Numbered from the stretch's first letter, positions 1-9,740 are shown. The stretch is 64,000 nt of DNA from Margaritifera margaritifera (GCA_029931535.1 JAQPZY010001423.1:2692501-2756500); one strand, 5' to 3'. The notes: generated from the letters alone by a model not told the origin. Made by a program: numbers and translations.

Positions 1-128
1 TGTCATAACTTTAAATGAAACCACACTTTGTTGTTAGTTTCATGTAATAACTTTAAATGAAACCAGCACACTTTGTTGTTAGTTTCATGTAATAACTTTA
101 AATGAAACCAGCACACTTTGTTGTTAGA
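1..128. repeat. 45-bp tandem repeat, about 2.8 copies
   Basis: A 45-bp unit starting aataactttaaatgaaacc and containing gcacactttgttgttag repeats directly from the window edge. The first copy lacks a few bases (ccacac instead of ccagcacac). The array may continue to the left of the window. Confidence 0.9.
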
Positions 129-1150
129 TTAAATCAATGTATGGCGTAATCAGAATAGGACTGCCTGGTAGCATCGTTCTTTGAATTTCTCCAATATATA
201 AAAAACATAATTTCTAGGTTCTAAGCTACCTACATATGCACGATCTATTTCTGTCTTCTTTACTGGTAATTTTCAAATAGTTATAAACTGTCTCAAATTT
301 GACGTTTATCAGCATGTTTGCCGTTAATAATTATGTTAAAATCATGCATGAGATAGGCAGTAATTATGAAAAATATTGATGTCAAATCTAATTAGGAAAT
401 ATTATGTCCAAGTCATGTATGAAATAGATACAAATTGGGGAAAAGTGTTTATTTAGTGTTAGTTAATCAGCACATAATTTGACTAAGTGGCATAAATTTC
501 TAACCCTTCGGATACGTAAATTTGTGATAGTGGTTAAACTGGGATATTTATCAACTGACCATTGCCAAAGTGTAAATGACAGATAGTATATAAACACTGT
601 ACTCTGCGTTGTACTAATTTTCCCCGAAAATACAAATATGTTGCATCCACAACACCACTTACCTTCCAACTAAGTAATGGTAGAATGGGTATTTGAGATT
701 TTTATTACTGATCAGGGTCCGGGTCCGCGTCTTCTACCCCTCCCACCCCCAATGACTTTACTCTTTTATCACTCGCGAGTGCAGCGCGAGGGATTGCCCC
801 GCGCATACAAACACGGGTCCAGATTCGCGTGCGCGAGTGGGTTTCCAAAACCAAAGCCCGGTTTCGAAACTTAACCTCCTAAAAACCCACACGCACGCCC
901 TTAAAGACATCACGGGTCCGCCCTCTTCGCTACTCCAAAGGAGACGCTACCCTGCCTTTTAATATCACCATCCAGAATCCAAGTGTTTTTATTACGGATG
1001 ACAGTCGTATTGTCAGATACCATCCAGTGTAGCATAATCTGATAAAGCGCCGCATGTGGTTAGACACACCATGAATCGAGGATAGATGAACAGTATTTCA
1101 TATTAAAGAATACAAGTCTCGTATATAGATAGAAGGACGTAATTAATGCA
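129..1150. other. No gene recognised; composition changes near 700
   Basis: The first part is AT-rich with no convincing coding sequence. From about 700 the sequence turns clearly more GC-rich and CpG-containing (for example ctcgcgagtgcagcgcgag) and stays so through the viral-type element that follows. This may mark the edge of the inserted element, but I found no terminal inverted repeat. Confidence 0.4.
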
Positions 1151-1293
1151 AAGGCGTACGTGAACTTTGCTGTAGAACATGCCATTCCAAAAATTGTAAA
1201 TCCCGCTCGCTCGTGTTACGTGTTGGCACAGGCGCTCGACCATGCCTTAAATCCGGTACCTGAGTCAAGTAGTGTAATCAGTTTGCCGACCTT

Positions 1294-1524
1294 GTGGATC
1301 TGTGCAGGAGTATTTTCACGCGCCGGCAAAGACTTGCCAACGTGAATGTGGAAAACATCGTGGATATCGTCGAGGAAAACACCGTCGATGTCGTCGAGGA
1401 AAACACCAAGGAAAAAGACAAAGAAGTCAATGAAATAATATCCAGGTCTGAAGCGATTACGGTTTCTGATCCTGGTAAAGTAAAAATAATATTACAAAAA
1501 TGTAATGGTCGAATAAGCAATTAA
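1294..1524 (+). other. Acidic repeat-containing open stretch, unknown
   Basis: An open frame of about 76 codons ends 18 bp before the PolB-like start. It contains a 24-bp in-frame repeat giving the related segments NVENIVDIVEEN and TVDVVEENT, then a Lys/Glu-rich tail. It may be the 3' end of an upstream gene of the element. I do not recognise a family. Confidence 0.25.
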
Positions 1525-1542
1525 TGCTTTTATTATAAGAGC

Positions 1543-2576
1543 ATGAATACCGTGAATCAGCTTAGACAATTTGAGCGAGACCATGGAATAAGATTACCTA
1601 GAGGCGCAGGAAAAGCAGACATACTTGCGCTATTAGGATTTCCTCTGGATATGCCGCGTCCGACCGTGAGACAGCTTCGTGCAGCAGCAAAGCAGTTACG
1701 TATCAAAATTCCTTCAAGGGCCAGGCGGGCCAAAATTGCACGTGCACTCGCCGACGAGGAAAATAGCCGCCGTACCGCAGCTACTATTCCCGCTGAGGCT
1801 GTTGCATATGGTCGTCAACGAATCCAAGTCCCAGAGTTTAAGTTGCACAAGCGCGTCGGTGATTTAGAAGATTATTGGGCAATCACTCCACAAGCATACA
1901 AACCAGGCAAAGACGCTGTGAAGCTTCTATCGAACATGCGTCCACGAATCATATCAACGTTGCAGAACGCGGGGGTGACGCCACTCACGTCCAGGTTCAA
2001 GGTGAACATCGTTCTCGCTGCGGACTTTACTATGCCGCGCATGTTCGCGAGAACTAAAGGTTTCAACAACGGAGTCAAAATCTCACGAGGGTGGTTTCAC
2101 AGTGGTACCAGTGTGACCTTGAACCACGGAGACACCAAGGACGAAATCGACAAAGGTTTTGCAACAATTCTCAGAAAGTCTGATGATTACACCCGAGAAA
2201 GTTCATACTGGACTCTCTCCGCATGCACAAAAGTTCATGTTCAGGTTTCCCCGTACAAGCCCTATCGCGGATCGAGTTAATTCCAACGCCAGCGTGTATT
2301 CCACGGCGAGCAGTGACACACCTGAAAAACAACGACAACCGGTGTTTCGAATGGGGGATTTTATCCTTGCTGCATCCTGTGTGGGAGAATACAAATCAGC
2401 CTCGAAAATACAAACAGCACATGGATGAACTCGAGTTTGGTAACATAGAATTTCCCGTACAGGTTAATACATTAGCAAGTTTGAACGACTCAATCCTGAC
2501 ATTACCGTTAATGTGTTCGCTTAGAAAAGCGGCCTTAAGACGAAAACGTTTCCGTGTTATTGAGGAATTCGTGTAA
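1543..2576 (+). pseudogene. PolB N-terminal region, Polinton/adintovirus type, frameshifted
   Basis: From the ATG at 1543 a 245-codon frame runs to a stop at 2278-2280. Homologous-looking sequence then continues in another frame (2223-2576) to a stop near 2576. The first part starts with a basic SAP-like segment (residues about 1-85, with PTVRQLRAAAKQLRIKIP). The second frame holds a conserved block, NNDNRCFEWGILSLLHP, followed by LEFGNIEFPVQV, which I recognise as the region preceding the exonuclease and polymerase domains in Polinton-type DNA polymerase B. The catalytic exonuclease and palm motifs are absent: at about 2577 the coding strand changes. The frame change near 2250-2280 plus loss of the 3' two thirds make it non-functional. 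Confidence 0.6.
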
Positions 2577-2579
2577 CTG

Positions 2580-3330
2580 CGCCCCAAAATGTACTCGATC
2601 TTGGTTTATTCTGCTCTAACAAAACATCAAGAAAGCCAAAGGAGTTCCCCGGGTTCTGGTCGCGAAAGATATCAAGCACAACATCTACGTGTAATGTCTT
2701 CGGCACCGACGTGAATTCACAAACGCGGCAAATCTTATCCCGTCGAAGAAGTATCTCATGGGTGTCTATCGTTGCACAAAAGGTGAGCTTGTCTGCGCTG
2801 GACACCAAGCGATGGATTTTCCCTCACGGAATCACTACTTACGCGTACAGGCCTCATACGATAATCTCTTTGAGTTCCCAAAAATAGAACTCGGTGGTAA
2901 TTCGGTATTTGCGGAAATTACTTGTAATTCCTCCCGCACAAATGCCCTACTCGGTGCTAGCGGCGCCAGATGGTAGCGTGTTTGTTGTCCCGAAATGTCA
3001 ATCCAGTCTGGAATCGTTAATGCATCGATGGACCAAACCGTATCGGTAGCACGACGTAATCCATCTTCGAGTTTCCCGGGGGATACAGGTACCGAACCAG
3101 ATTGTCCTCGAACAAGTCTAACGGTGGTTGCGGTGGCAAAGCATATGCGACGATTAGTGCATATTTGTATGTACGTGAACGTACCCGATCATGCGGAAGA
3201 AACCAGATGCCAGGGTGGTGAACTTCCTTGGGGATCCTCACATCAAACCACCCACGGGAAATCTTCCTAGGCGCTGGTAAATAAATCTGCCAAAACGCTT
3301 GTTTGGCCAGCCACGCTCTGGCGACACCGT
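2580..3330 (-). pseudogene. Unidentified virion-type gene remnant, multiple frames
   Basis: Downstream of the PLA2 gene on the same strand, three overlapping open stretches in different frames (3241-3017, 2976-2830, 2808-2557) read like one protein broken by frameshifts. Segments include KYALIVAYALPPQPPLDLFE and FGFLDVLLEQ. I do not recognise the family. Its place after a virion PLA2 in a Polinton-like element makes a structural protein plausible, but this is inference from position only. Confidence 0.3.
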
Positions 3331-3429
3331 GGGTAACTTTTGCTGCGCTTGCTAACCTTCCAACGGCTGCTTCACCCTTCTAATAACCTCGCGGACTGTA
3401 GTATATCGCGGACATGGTCCGCTCGGAAG

Positions 3430-3918
3430 CTACGCTTTTCGCATGCATATTTGTTGCATCGAGACTTTGCCTCCAAGTGCAATCTTGACCTTCATGCCTC
3501 CTTTCACAATCCATCTGGCGATTATTTCTCCGACAGCCGGTCCCATGATCGCGTTTAAGTCATGAATGAGATCCACGCGTTGACGTGCGCCGATATCGCT
3601 TGATATTTTATACCCGAGATCATGTTGGTAACATACGGCATCGACGCGATTTACAGGTTCTTCTCCGGGCTTTGGTCGGTTATTGGAATCCAGTCGTATA
3701 TCCAACCGTGTTCCCGGCCCGCAGTAATTGTATCCAGGGATATGCTTTTCACCAGGATATTTACTCCCCGGTACCCCAGTTAGCTTTGTTAACGTCGCAG
3801 CGATATCACCGCCGGTGACTTTTTTTCACAAACGTAAACTTTTTTGCTCCACACCGGACGCAAGTTCCAGCGATTGCGGTTCTGTTAGTATGCGAAGAAC
3901 AGAGTTTTCAAGCGGCAT
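3430..3918 (-). pseudogene. Virion-type phospholipase A2 domain protein, one in-frame stop
   Basis: Reading from the ATG at 3918, one frame runs to 3430 (about 163 codons), broken only by a TGA at 3826-3828. Downstream of that stop lie both hallmarks of a secreted/viral PLA2: a calcium-loop motif GYNYCGPGT (near 3735-3710) and the catalytic segment DAVCYQHDLGY (near 3645-3610) with the His-Asp pair. In parvovirus VP1 this fold hydrolyses phospholipids so that the particle can leave the endosome; related domains are, as I recall, known from adintovirus-like genomes. The C-terminal third is basic and Gly/Ala-rich with no clear membrane segment. The composition and neighbours argue against a host secretory PLA2: few cysteines, no signal peptide. 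The product would be truncated at the TGA unless it is read through. Confidence 0.65.
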
Positions 3919-3969
3919 AGCACACAATATGAAGGTATGATGATAAGTATACAATAATTGGCATTCAAC

Positions 3970-4600
3970 ATGTCATCGTGGCGAAAGAGAAAAACCGAAA
4001 ATGTTTCCGTCATTGACTTCTCTGCGTCGGCAAAGCCCCGACCACCCAAACAAGGCGACGTATTCCTAACTCAGTTCGCGCGCTGATCATTGGCCTGGCC
4101 AGATCCAGGAAAACTCAGCTTTTGTTAAATCTAATCATGCGATGGTTAACATAGGATCGATTGTACGTGATTGCCCCATCCGCTAACGATCAGCCGTGTT
4201 ATGGCGTGCTCAGAGATTTCAAAATCGCGCTTGCGAATCATCATCAACTGCGAGCACCGAAGCAGCCATCCAGTCCTTTTCCACGATCGATGAAGCCCCT
4301 ACCATCGATGATCTTGACTTGGGTGCGAATAATCTTGTCGTATATGACGATATGATGCTTGACCGACAAGATAACCCAGCGAGAATATTTTCTCGGGGCC
4401 GGCACAAACACACAGACGTCATTTATGTGACACAACGATACGCGCACGTGCCCAAAGTGATCCGGGACAACTGAAACATGCCTTTCAAACATTCATTGGA
4501 CCTGGTGCACCGTCGACCATTCGTGGGATGAGTTTCGGAATTTGTTCGCAGAGATCACCCGGGGCCAGTGTAGTTTCCTCACGATCGACTTGACCGGTGT
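3970..4600 (+). pseudogene. A32-like (FtsK/HerA) packaging ATPase remnant
   Basis: An ATG at 3970 opens a short frame (MSSWRKRKTENVSVIDF) that stops at 4084. The following frame carries a P-loop-like segment, GLARSRKTQLL (about 4093-4125). After another frame change, 4196-4474 reads GANNLVVYDDMMLD (Walker B with the paired acidic residues) followed by DVIYVTQRYAHVPKVIRDN, the downstream sensor-type motif of poxvirus A32-like genome-packaging ATPases. The last Gly of the usual GxxxxGK(T/S) P-loop is replaced by Arg, and at least three frame changes separate the pieces. In Polintons and adintoviruses this enzyme pumps DNA into the capsid. It lies head-on to the PLA2 gene: the two starts (3918 on -, 3970 on +) are about 50 bp apart and divergent, so a shared promoter region is likely. 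Confidence 0.65.
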
Positions 4601-4669
4601 GGGAGAAAAGTAGTCTGGACGTGTCTTACGTGTGAAGCAATTTAACGACGACGATAAATGTATCCAATG

Positions 4670-5265
4670 ACAAAAACAGAGAAAACCGCCAGCGATATCA
4701 TAACAGAGTATGCTGACCGAAGCCCAAAAACTGCCCAGGATCGACTGGAACGTTTCCGCGATTACATTGATGTCCGCGAATGATATGTTTGCGTCGCGGC
4801 AGTCCGCATGGGAAGACTTCACAGAGGGCTTCGAACAAACGTTTGCACCACTGATCAAGCCCGCGCGTGAAACCGCGTCGCAACTGGCAACGATGATGGG
4901 AACGGAAACAGAACCTTGTCTGATTGTCAAAACAGCCAAACGCGTCAAAGATATCAAGAAAGCCACTAAAAAAACCGCGGTGGTCATCGGAGACTTACAA
5001 GACGTCGATGGAGAAATTCCAAGAAAGCCTAGATGCAACCAAAGGCGACATCGGGAATATGTACGAAGGCCTCTAGAAAATGCACGAAGACATTGGGGAA
5101 ATCCAAGACGAAGTTGGTGTGCTCGCAAAATACACCCAGGTACTTGAAGAAGACGTCAGAGAGGCACTTGAGAATATTCCACAGCCACCACCATTTGTGT
5201 ACGAGTCAATGATGAAATCACCGAAGCGATTATTTACTGAAGAACGTCGCCAGTGGATTTTTTAA
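4670..5265 (+). pseudogene. Coiled-coil virion-type protein remnant
   Basis: An ATG at 4670 opens a frame with an acidic/basic helical start (MTKTEKTASDIITEYADRSP) that stops near 4784. A second frame (4710-5036) continues helical sequence with KTAKRVKDIKKATKKTAVVI, and a third (5080-5265) gives heptad-like MHEDIGEIQDEVGVLAKYT followed by a Pro-rich ENIPQPPPFVYES. The pieces read like one alpha-helical protein with two frameshifts. Coiled-coil proteins after the ATPase are common in these elements, but I cannot name the family. Residual similarity may extend to about 5395. Confidence 0.4.
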
Positions 5266-5454
5266 AATCCCGTACGTGCCGCTCTTGTCAGACCCCTCAA
5301 CTGGAGAGAGGACCAGGTGGATATTCAGGGAGATTACTGGGTACACACAAGCCTCTGGCAAGCTGTGGACATCCTATAATAAAATACTTGATACTTGATA
5401 CATTTGAATCTGGAAACATTGAACAAGGCAACGAAATGTTTAAAGAATTTAGGT

Positions 5455-5690
5455 AGCGCTCCACAAATATTACGTACTTCTGACAGAGTGACAGGTGTAA
5501 GGTGAAGTTGTTTGCACAATGGAGAGAATGTTGGCATACCTCAATGCTACTCTCATGTACTGTGACTGAAATTTCTTTACATGTTGTAGTTGTACAAATT
5601 GTGCATGATCTAAGCACACAGCTGATCAAAGTCGCTGCTCCCATGTGCTCCAAAAAATGTTCCCTTTGCTGCAAGTATTGCCTGATAATG
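5455..5690. repeat. Dispersed repeat, copy A (second copy at 40810)
   Basis: About 220 bp match a second copy at 40810-41030 in the same orientation, sharing segments such as gagtgacaggtgtaag, atgaagttgtttgc and gaaatttctttacat. The antisense strand of both copies keeps an open stretch with CKEIS.TVHESSIEVCQ. It is a mobile-element or satellite fragment of unknown class. It abuts the 3' end of Polinton-like element 1. Confidence 0.75.
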
Positions 5691-5876
5691 TTTCTTATTG
5701 AATTTATTTTCATTAAGAAGTTAATTGCCACTTTACAGGACACATTTTTTTCTATTGAAAAAATAATTTAACATATCTTTTTGTTCATATAAAAAACCCA
5801 ATAAAGTCAGATATTAAAAACCTAGCCTAAAGCAATGAATAAAAAATAAATAAGGTAAGATACTAATAGGATTATG

Positions 5877-6136
5877 TACATGTATGTATGTATGTATGTA
5901 TGTATGTATGTATGTATGTATGTATGTATGTATGTATGTATGTATGTATGTATGTATGTATGTATGTATGTATGTATGTATGTATGTATGTATGTATGTA
6001 TGCATGCATGCATGCATGCATGCATGCATGCATGCATGCATGTATGTATGTATGTATGTATGTATGTATGTATGTATGTATGTATGTATGTATGTATGTA
6101 TGTATGTATGTATGTATGTATGTATGTATGTATGTA
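5877..6136. repeat. (ATGT)n microsatellite with (ATGC)n core
   Basis: About 260 bp of tetranucleotide repeat, with the central part (about 6001-6040) changed to ATGC. Long open frames over it on both strands are repeat artefacts. Confidence 0.97.
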
Positions 6137-6399
6137 TTTTGAAGTAGCGCTTTATAGCACCTCAGCACAATAGTGGCTATATGGTGCCAACTAAAGGTAA
6201 ATTTCAAAAAATGTACAAATAAAGAATTGCACAAAAACTGTAGCGATATAAACCTTTCCAGATAAATGTAAGCATGAAGTACATTAGGATAAAATATAAA
6301 ACGTAAAGATGTAAAAATTCTGTAAAATGTATATAATATAAAAGATAAAGTAACGGATGCAAAATCCTAAAAACAAATGGACAAAATTTGCTATATAAA

Positions 6400-7172
6400 C
6401 CGCATTCCCTCGGATAGTCTAAGATTTTATCTAGTGGTACATTATAATACAATTTCATTATCGAGTTCGCATCAAAATACTTCTGTCTCACAGGATGGAA
6501 GTCGACACACTTGACAAGAATATGTTCCACTGTCAGTGGACACTGGCAGAAAATGCACTCTGGTCGAGGTTCACCCTTCAGGAGGTATCCATGGGTCAAG
6601 TATTTGTATCCGATACGCGATCAGCACAATAGCACCTCATTCCTTGTTCTATACGAGGGATGCCACTCTCCAGCAGCTCCCGTAGTGGGTTTGATGTTCA
6701 AACTTTTGCTTGTGGGCTTTCATTCCACGTGTTTTGCCAAGTATGACGAACATGCTGATTTACAAAATTTTTTAAGTCAGTGTATGGAATCTTCCACTCG
6801 GAATCGGGTGACTGCAGGGCAGCTTTGGCTGCTTTATCTAACCTTTCATTACCCGTTATACCTGTTTCACGAGGCAGCCAACAGTACAGAATGCTTTTCC
6901 CAGATTGGATGAGCACATCATGTTTCTGTAATAACTGGAATATTAACGGGTTTTTAAGACTTTCGGTTTTTCAAGGCTTTCAACGAGGAAAGAGAATTTT
7001 TTTTAAAAATCGTCTTTTTCAGAGGTTTCAATGTCGTACAAAGATTTGAGTACGACTGTAATTTCTGCAGTAAAACTGGAAGCTTAATCCGCAACCGGTC
7101 TGAGATGGTGCTATGGGATATTAGTATGGCAGCTCCAATTTTCTCTCCATGTTTTGAACCATATGTATACAT
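6400..7172 (-). pseudogene. LINE RNase H domain and terminal Cys/His knuckle
   Basis: The frame from 7172 starts YGSKHGEKIGAAILISHST, equivalent to the first beta strands of RNase H with the (T)DGSK-type active-site region changed to YGSK. LSSLKALKNRKS marks the later helix. After a frame change, 6916-6698 gives GITGNERLDKAAKAAL, the conserved GNE.AD-like segment. The frame from 6599 gives ECIFCQCPLTVEHILVKC, a C-x2-C-x7-H-x4-C knuckle typical of the C-terminus of such LINEs. The frames are separated by shifts, so no intact protein is made. Confidence 0.8.
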
Positions 7173-7828
7173 GGACGTATGGCTGCAAAAGGAGGCTCTG
7201 ATTTCATTGAATTTACTCTGAAAAAGGAGAGGATTTGTTGAGAACTTTTTGAATTCGCAGAAGGTTAGGATTTTGTTGAGAACTTTTTAAATCCGCAAAA
7301 GGTCAAATATTTTTTGGGAGCTTTTGATAGCCACAGTGGTGATTTGGAAATACAGAAGTTTGCAATATTTGCAACACTGATTTGTGCTGCTTCTAAGTGA
7401 GAACGACTTCGTATGCCAAAAGATGGAATGAAATTTGGTTTTTGAGTGTACAAGCTTTGGTATTTGAGCCTAAAGATGATACCATATGCGGGATTAGATG
7501 GATTTAATGAGAGCTTGGTAGTATATTGAGGAGACAGTTTTGTTCGTCAGTGATAAAGTGGTTGTTCATTTGCCTGAACATAGAGGTTTTCTGAAGGGAA
7601 AATTGTAAATGCACACAGACAAAGTCTAAGTCAATGATTGTGGATCAAGTATCTGCAGGTAAGAGTTACATGCTGATCCGTACACAATCAAGCCCTAGTC
7701 AAGTTGAGTTTAGATCTTACTAATGACCTGTATAATTGAGAGCACGACCTTCCTATCTGCTTCAAAATCCGTGTTTGCCACGACTCGTATTAAATCCAGG
7801 TCTTTTCAACATTTGTCCCTGAGGTATC

Positions 7829-8048
7829 TACCGTATATACTCGCGTATAAATCCAGTCCAAATGCAAACAACATAGACCCTGATCTGCCCTCGCATAATA
7901 CGCCAGCAGATCAGGGTCTATGTTGTTTGTTCTACTAATTAGTCCTTACAAACTGCATAGACCAGATCTGCTGGCGCATTATGCGACGGCAGATCTGGGT
8001 CTATGCAGTTTGCGGTTGGTATCGAATTATACGAGAGTATAAACGGTT
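7829..8048 (+). mobile_element. Double-hairpin MITE, copy 1
   Basis: The ends form terminal inverted repeats (accgtatatactcgcgtata at the left, degenerate tatacgagagtataaacggt at the right). Inside are two near-perfect hairpins: arms 7865-7888/7906-7929 (24 bp, perfect, 17-nt loop) and arms 7949-7971/7989-8012 (one base unpaired). The two arm sequences are variants of each other (CAAACAACATAGACCC.. and CAAACTGCATAGACC..). There is no coding capacity, so it is non-autonomous. It is inserted in the LINE RT. Superfamily not assigned; TA appears at the edges. Confidence 0.85.
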
Positions 8049-8341
8049 AAAGGTAGAAGAAAAGTTAGTTTACGGTCGAAAAAAGCCCTAAATATTTGGA
8101 ATAAGACAACCGTCGGGATAGAACTTTGAGTCATCATGAATAGGATGTAATCGGCAGAAGTGAACAAAAGCGATTTTGATTTCAAACATTTCAACCCATT
8201 TTCTTCTGTCCATTGTTGAACTCTGTTTAAGTTGATTTGTAGTTGACATTCAATAGTATACATACGCTTTGATCTATAGCGGATCTAAAAGTCGTCGTTA
8301 TATAATAAGCAGTCGGTTCCTAGATTAAGTCATTTCACTTT

Positions 8342-8614
8342 GCTGTTAATTGTGATGTTGAATAGGGTGACTGACAATATGCTGTTAATTGTGATGTTGA
8401 ATAGGGTGACTGACAATATGCTGTTAATTGTGATGTTGAATAGGGTGACTGACAATATGCTGTTAATTGTGATGTTGAATAGGGTGACTGACAATATGCT
8501 GTTAATTGTGATGTTGAATAGGGTGACTGACAATATGCTGTTAATTGTGATGTTGAATAGGGTGACTGACAATATGCTGTTAATTGTGATGTTGAATAGG
8601 GTGACTGACAATAT
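8342..8614. repeat. 39-bp tandem repeat, 7 copies, inside LINE RT
   Basis: Seven copies of a 39-bp unit (ctgttaattgtgatgttgaa...) run head to tail with almost no divergence. On the minus strand each unit encodes the same 13 residues (ILSVTLFNITINS) in frame, directly at RT motif B. Low divergence indicates recent expansion. Confidence 0.97.
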
Positions 8615-8980
8615 ACTGCCCTGAGGTACACCCAAATACTGATGAGAGGTTTCAGAGAGGGTGCCTACATTAACTCTAAAATTTGTATCTTTCAAAAAAT
8701 TGAAGATAAAGTTAGGTAGGCGGCCCCTTAGACCTTGGTTTGCTTTGGTTTCGGATTTCAGCATATTTTATTGCATATATTAGGAAAGCAAAAGGGTTAG
8801 GCACACGTTCTTCCAACTTAGAATAGCCTTTCCCATAACAAATACAATCACATACAATTTCTATCTTTCAAAAAAGTGAAGATGAAGTTAGTTAAGCGAC
8901 CCCGTAGACCTTGGTTGACTAGACCATTCATTATGCGGTATTTCCGTGTGGTGTCATGAAATTTTCTCCCAGTCGAAAAA

Positions 8981-9200
8981 GACGTATATAGTCGCATATA
9001 ATTCGATACCAACTGCAAACTGCATAGACCCAGATCTGCCGTCTCATAATGCGCCGGCAGATCTGGGTCTATGCAGTTTGTAAGGACTAATTAGTAGAAC
9101 AAACAACATAGACCCTGATCTTCCGGCGCATACTGCGCCGGCAGATCAGGGTCTATGTTGTTTGCATTTGGACCCAAATTATACGCGAGTATATACGGTA
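8981..9200 (-). mobile_element. Double-hairpin MITE, copy 2 (inverted)
   Basis: Same element as at 7829, in opposite orientation: the AACTGC-type hairpin comes first, then the AACAAC-type. The right end is ttatacgcgagtatatacgg. In the second hairpin the loop also pairs (ccggcgca/tgcgccgg around a tac loop), giving a nearly full-length stem. It interrupts the same LINE between RT motif 2 and motif A. Confidence 0.85.
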
Positions 9201-9740
9201 TATGTTCTTTGTTTATGAAAGCTTCTCTAATCAATGCTTCAAGTCTGACAAAATGATCTATTGTACTTCCCTGGCGTCTGAATCCACATTAAACGTCTTG
9301 CAATAGTTTGTTGTACTCGAGATACTGGAGGAGTTTTTCATTTATCATCCGTTCCATGGTTTTGCAAATATAGCTTGTTACTGATATGGGACGATAGTTA
9401 GAACGGTCGATATGGACTTTCCAGGTTTATGTACTGGTATGACTGTTTCTTCTCGCTAAGACTACGGGAAGTTGCCAGTTTCTCAAAATTTGTTGAAAAT
9501 ATTTAGCAGTGCAATTTGAGCTATGTCAGGTAAGTGTTTCAGAAGTTTATGGCATATATCATCTGGTCCTGCTGTAGTGTAATGGGCTCTATCAAGAGAG
9601 TCCTGTAGTTCTCTGAGAGTGAAAAGTTTATTGTAATCTTCAGCATTAGCAGATTTGTAATTTAAAGGAACCTTTTCTTCAGGTTTTTGACACGACGGAA
9701 GTTTTCAGATAAGTGTCTCCAAGGTCACCATTTTCATTCA

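Larger units (their letters stand above)
1150..5400. mobile_element. Decayed Polinton/adintovirus-like element 1
   Basis: This GC-richer block holds several parts typical of Polintons (Mavericks) and adintoviruses: a protein-primed-type PolB N-terminal region (+, 1543-2576), a virion-type phospholipase A2 (-, 3430-3918), a packaging ATPase (+, 3970-4600) and a coiled-coil protein (+, 4670-5265). Genes lie on both strands, as in such elements. Every gene has a frameshift or stop, the PolB palm and an integrase are missing, and no terminal inverted repeats were found, so it is a dead fragment. Composition is unlike the AT-rich flanks, which suggests transfer from outside. Assignment rests on motif recognition; the combination is more convincing than any single gene. 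Confidence 0.7.
6370..9740 (-). mobile_element. LINE with RT, RNase H and Cys/His knuckle, interrupted by two MITEs
   Basis: Reading from 9740 down to 6370 gives the 3' part of a non-LTR retrotransposon ORF2 in broken frames: RT motifs 0-2 (9600-9300, with NYRPISVTSYICKTMERMIN), motif A region disturbed near 8960, motif B (VPQGSILSV near 8620), RT thumb (8263-8048 and 7829-7265), RNase H (7172-6700) and a terminal CCHC knuckle (6600-6480). RNase H with this order points to the I superfamily (I, Nimb, Ingi or LOA-like). The 5' endonuclease is absent, so the copy is 5' truncated. MITE copies sit at 7829-8048 and 8981-9200, and a 39-bp repeat has expanded at 8342-8614. A segment at 8685-8745 is repeated in diverged form at 8864-8925. 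Confidence 0.85.
8050..9740 (-). pseudogene. LINE reverse transcriptase remnant
   Basis: Fragments in several frames cover an RT: TTAGPDDICHKLLKHLPDIA (motif 0, near 9580-9520), NYRPISVTSYICKTMERMIN (motif 1, near 9400-9340), GFRRQGSTIDHFVRLEALI (motif 2, near 9280-9230), GVPQGSILSVTLFNI (motif B, near 8640-8580) and LQINLNRVQQWTEENGLK plus IFRAFFDRKLTFL (palm end and thumb, 8240-8060). Motif A is recognisable only as a damaged VFFDWEK near 8975-8955. The YADD catalytic box is not visible, having been lost around the 39-bp repeat expansion. The element is dead. Confidence 0.8.

Noticed and set aside
3430..3918. Host secretory phospholipase A2
   Set aside because: No signal peptide and too few cysteines; flanked by viral-type genes with the same composition.
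5872..6234. Long open frames (MYVCMYVC... and HTYIHTYI...) on both strands
   Set aside because: They are pure translations of the ATGT/ATGC microsatellite; the same holds for the arrays at 15484, 19090 and the TA/CA/GA tracts.
8342..8614. CRISPR-like array of regular repeats
   Set aside because: The 39-bp units are head to tail without unique spacers, and the array lies in a eukaryotic LINE. The same applies to the 41-, 42- and 43-bp arrays.
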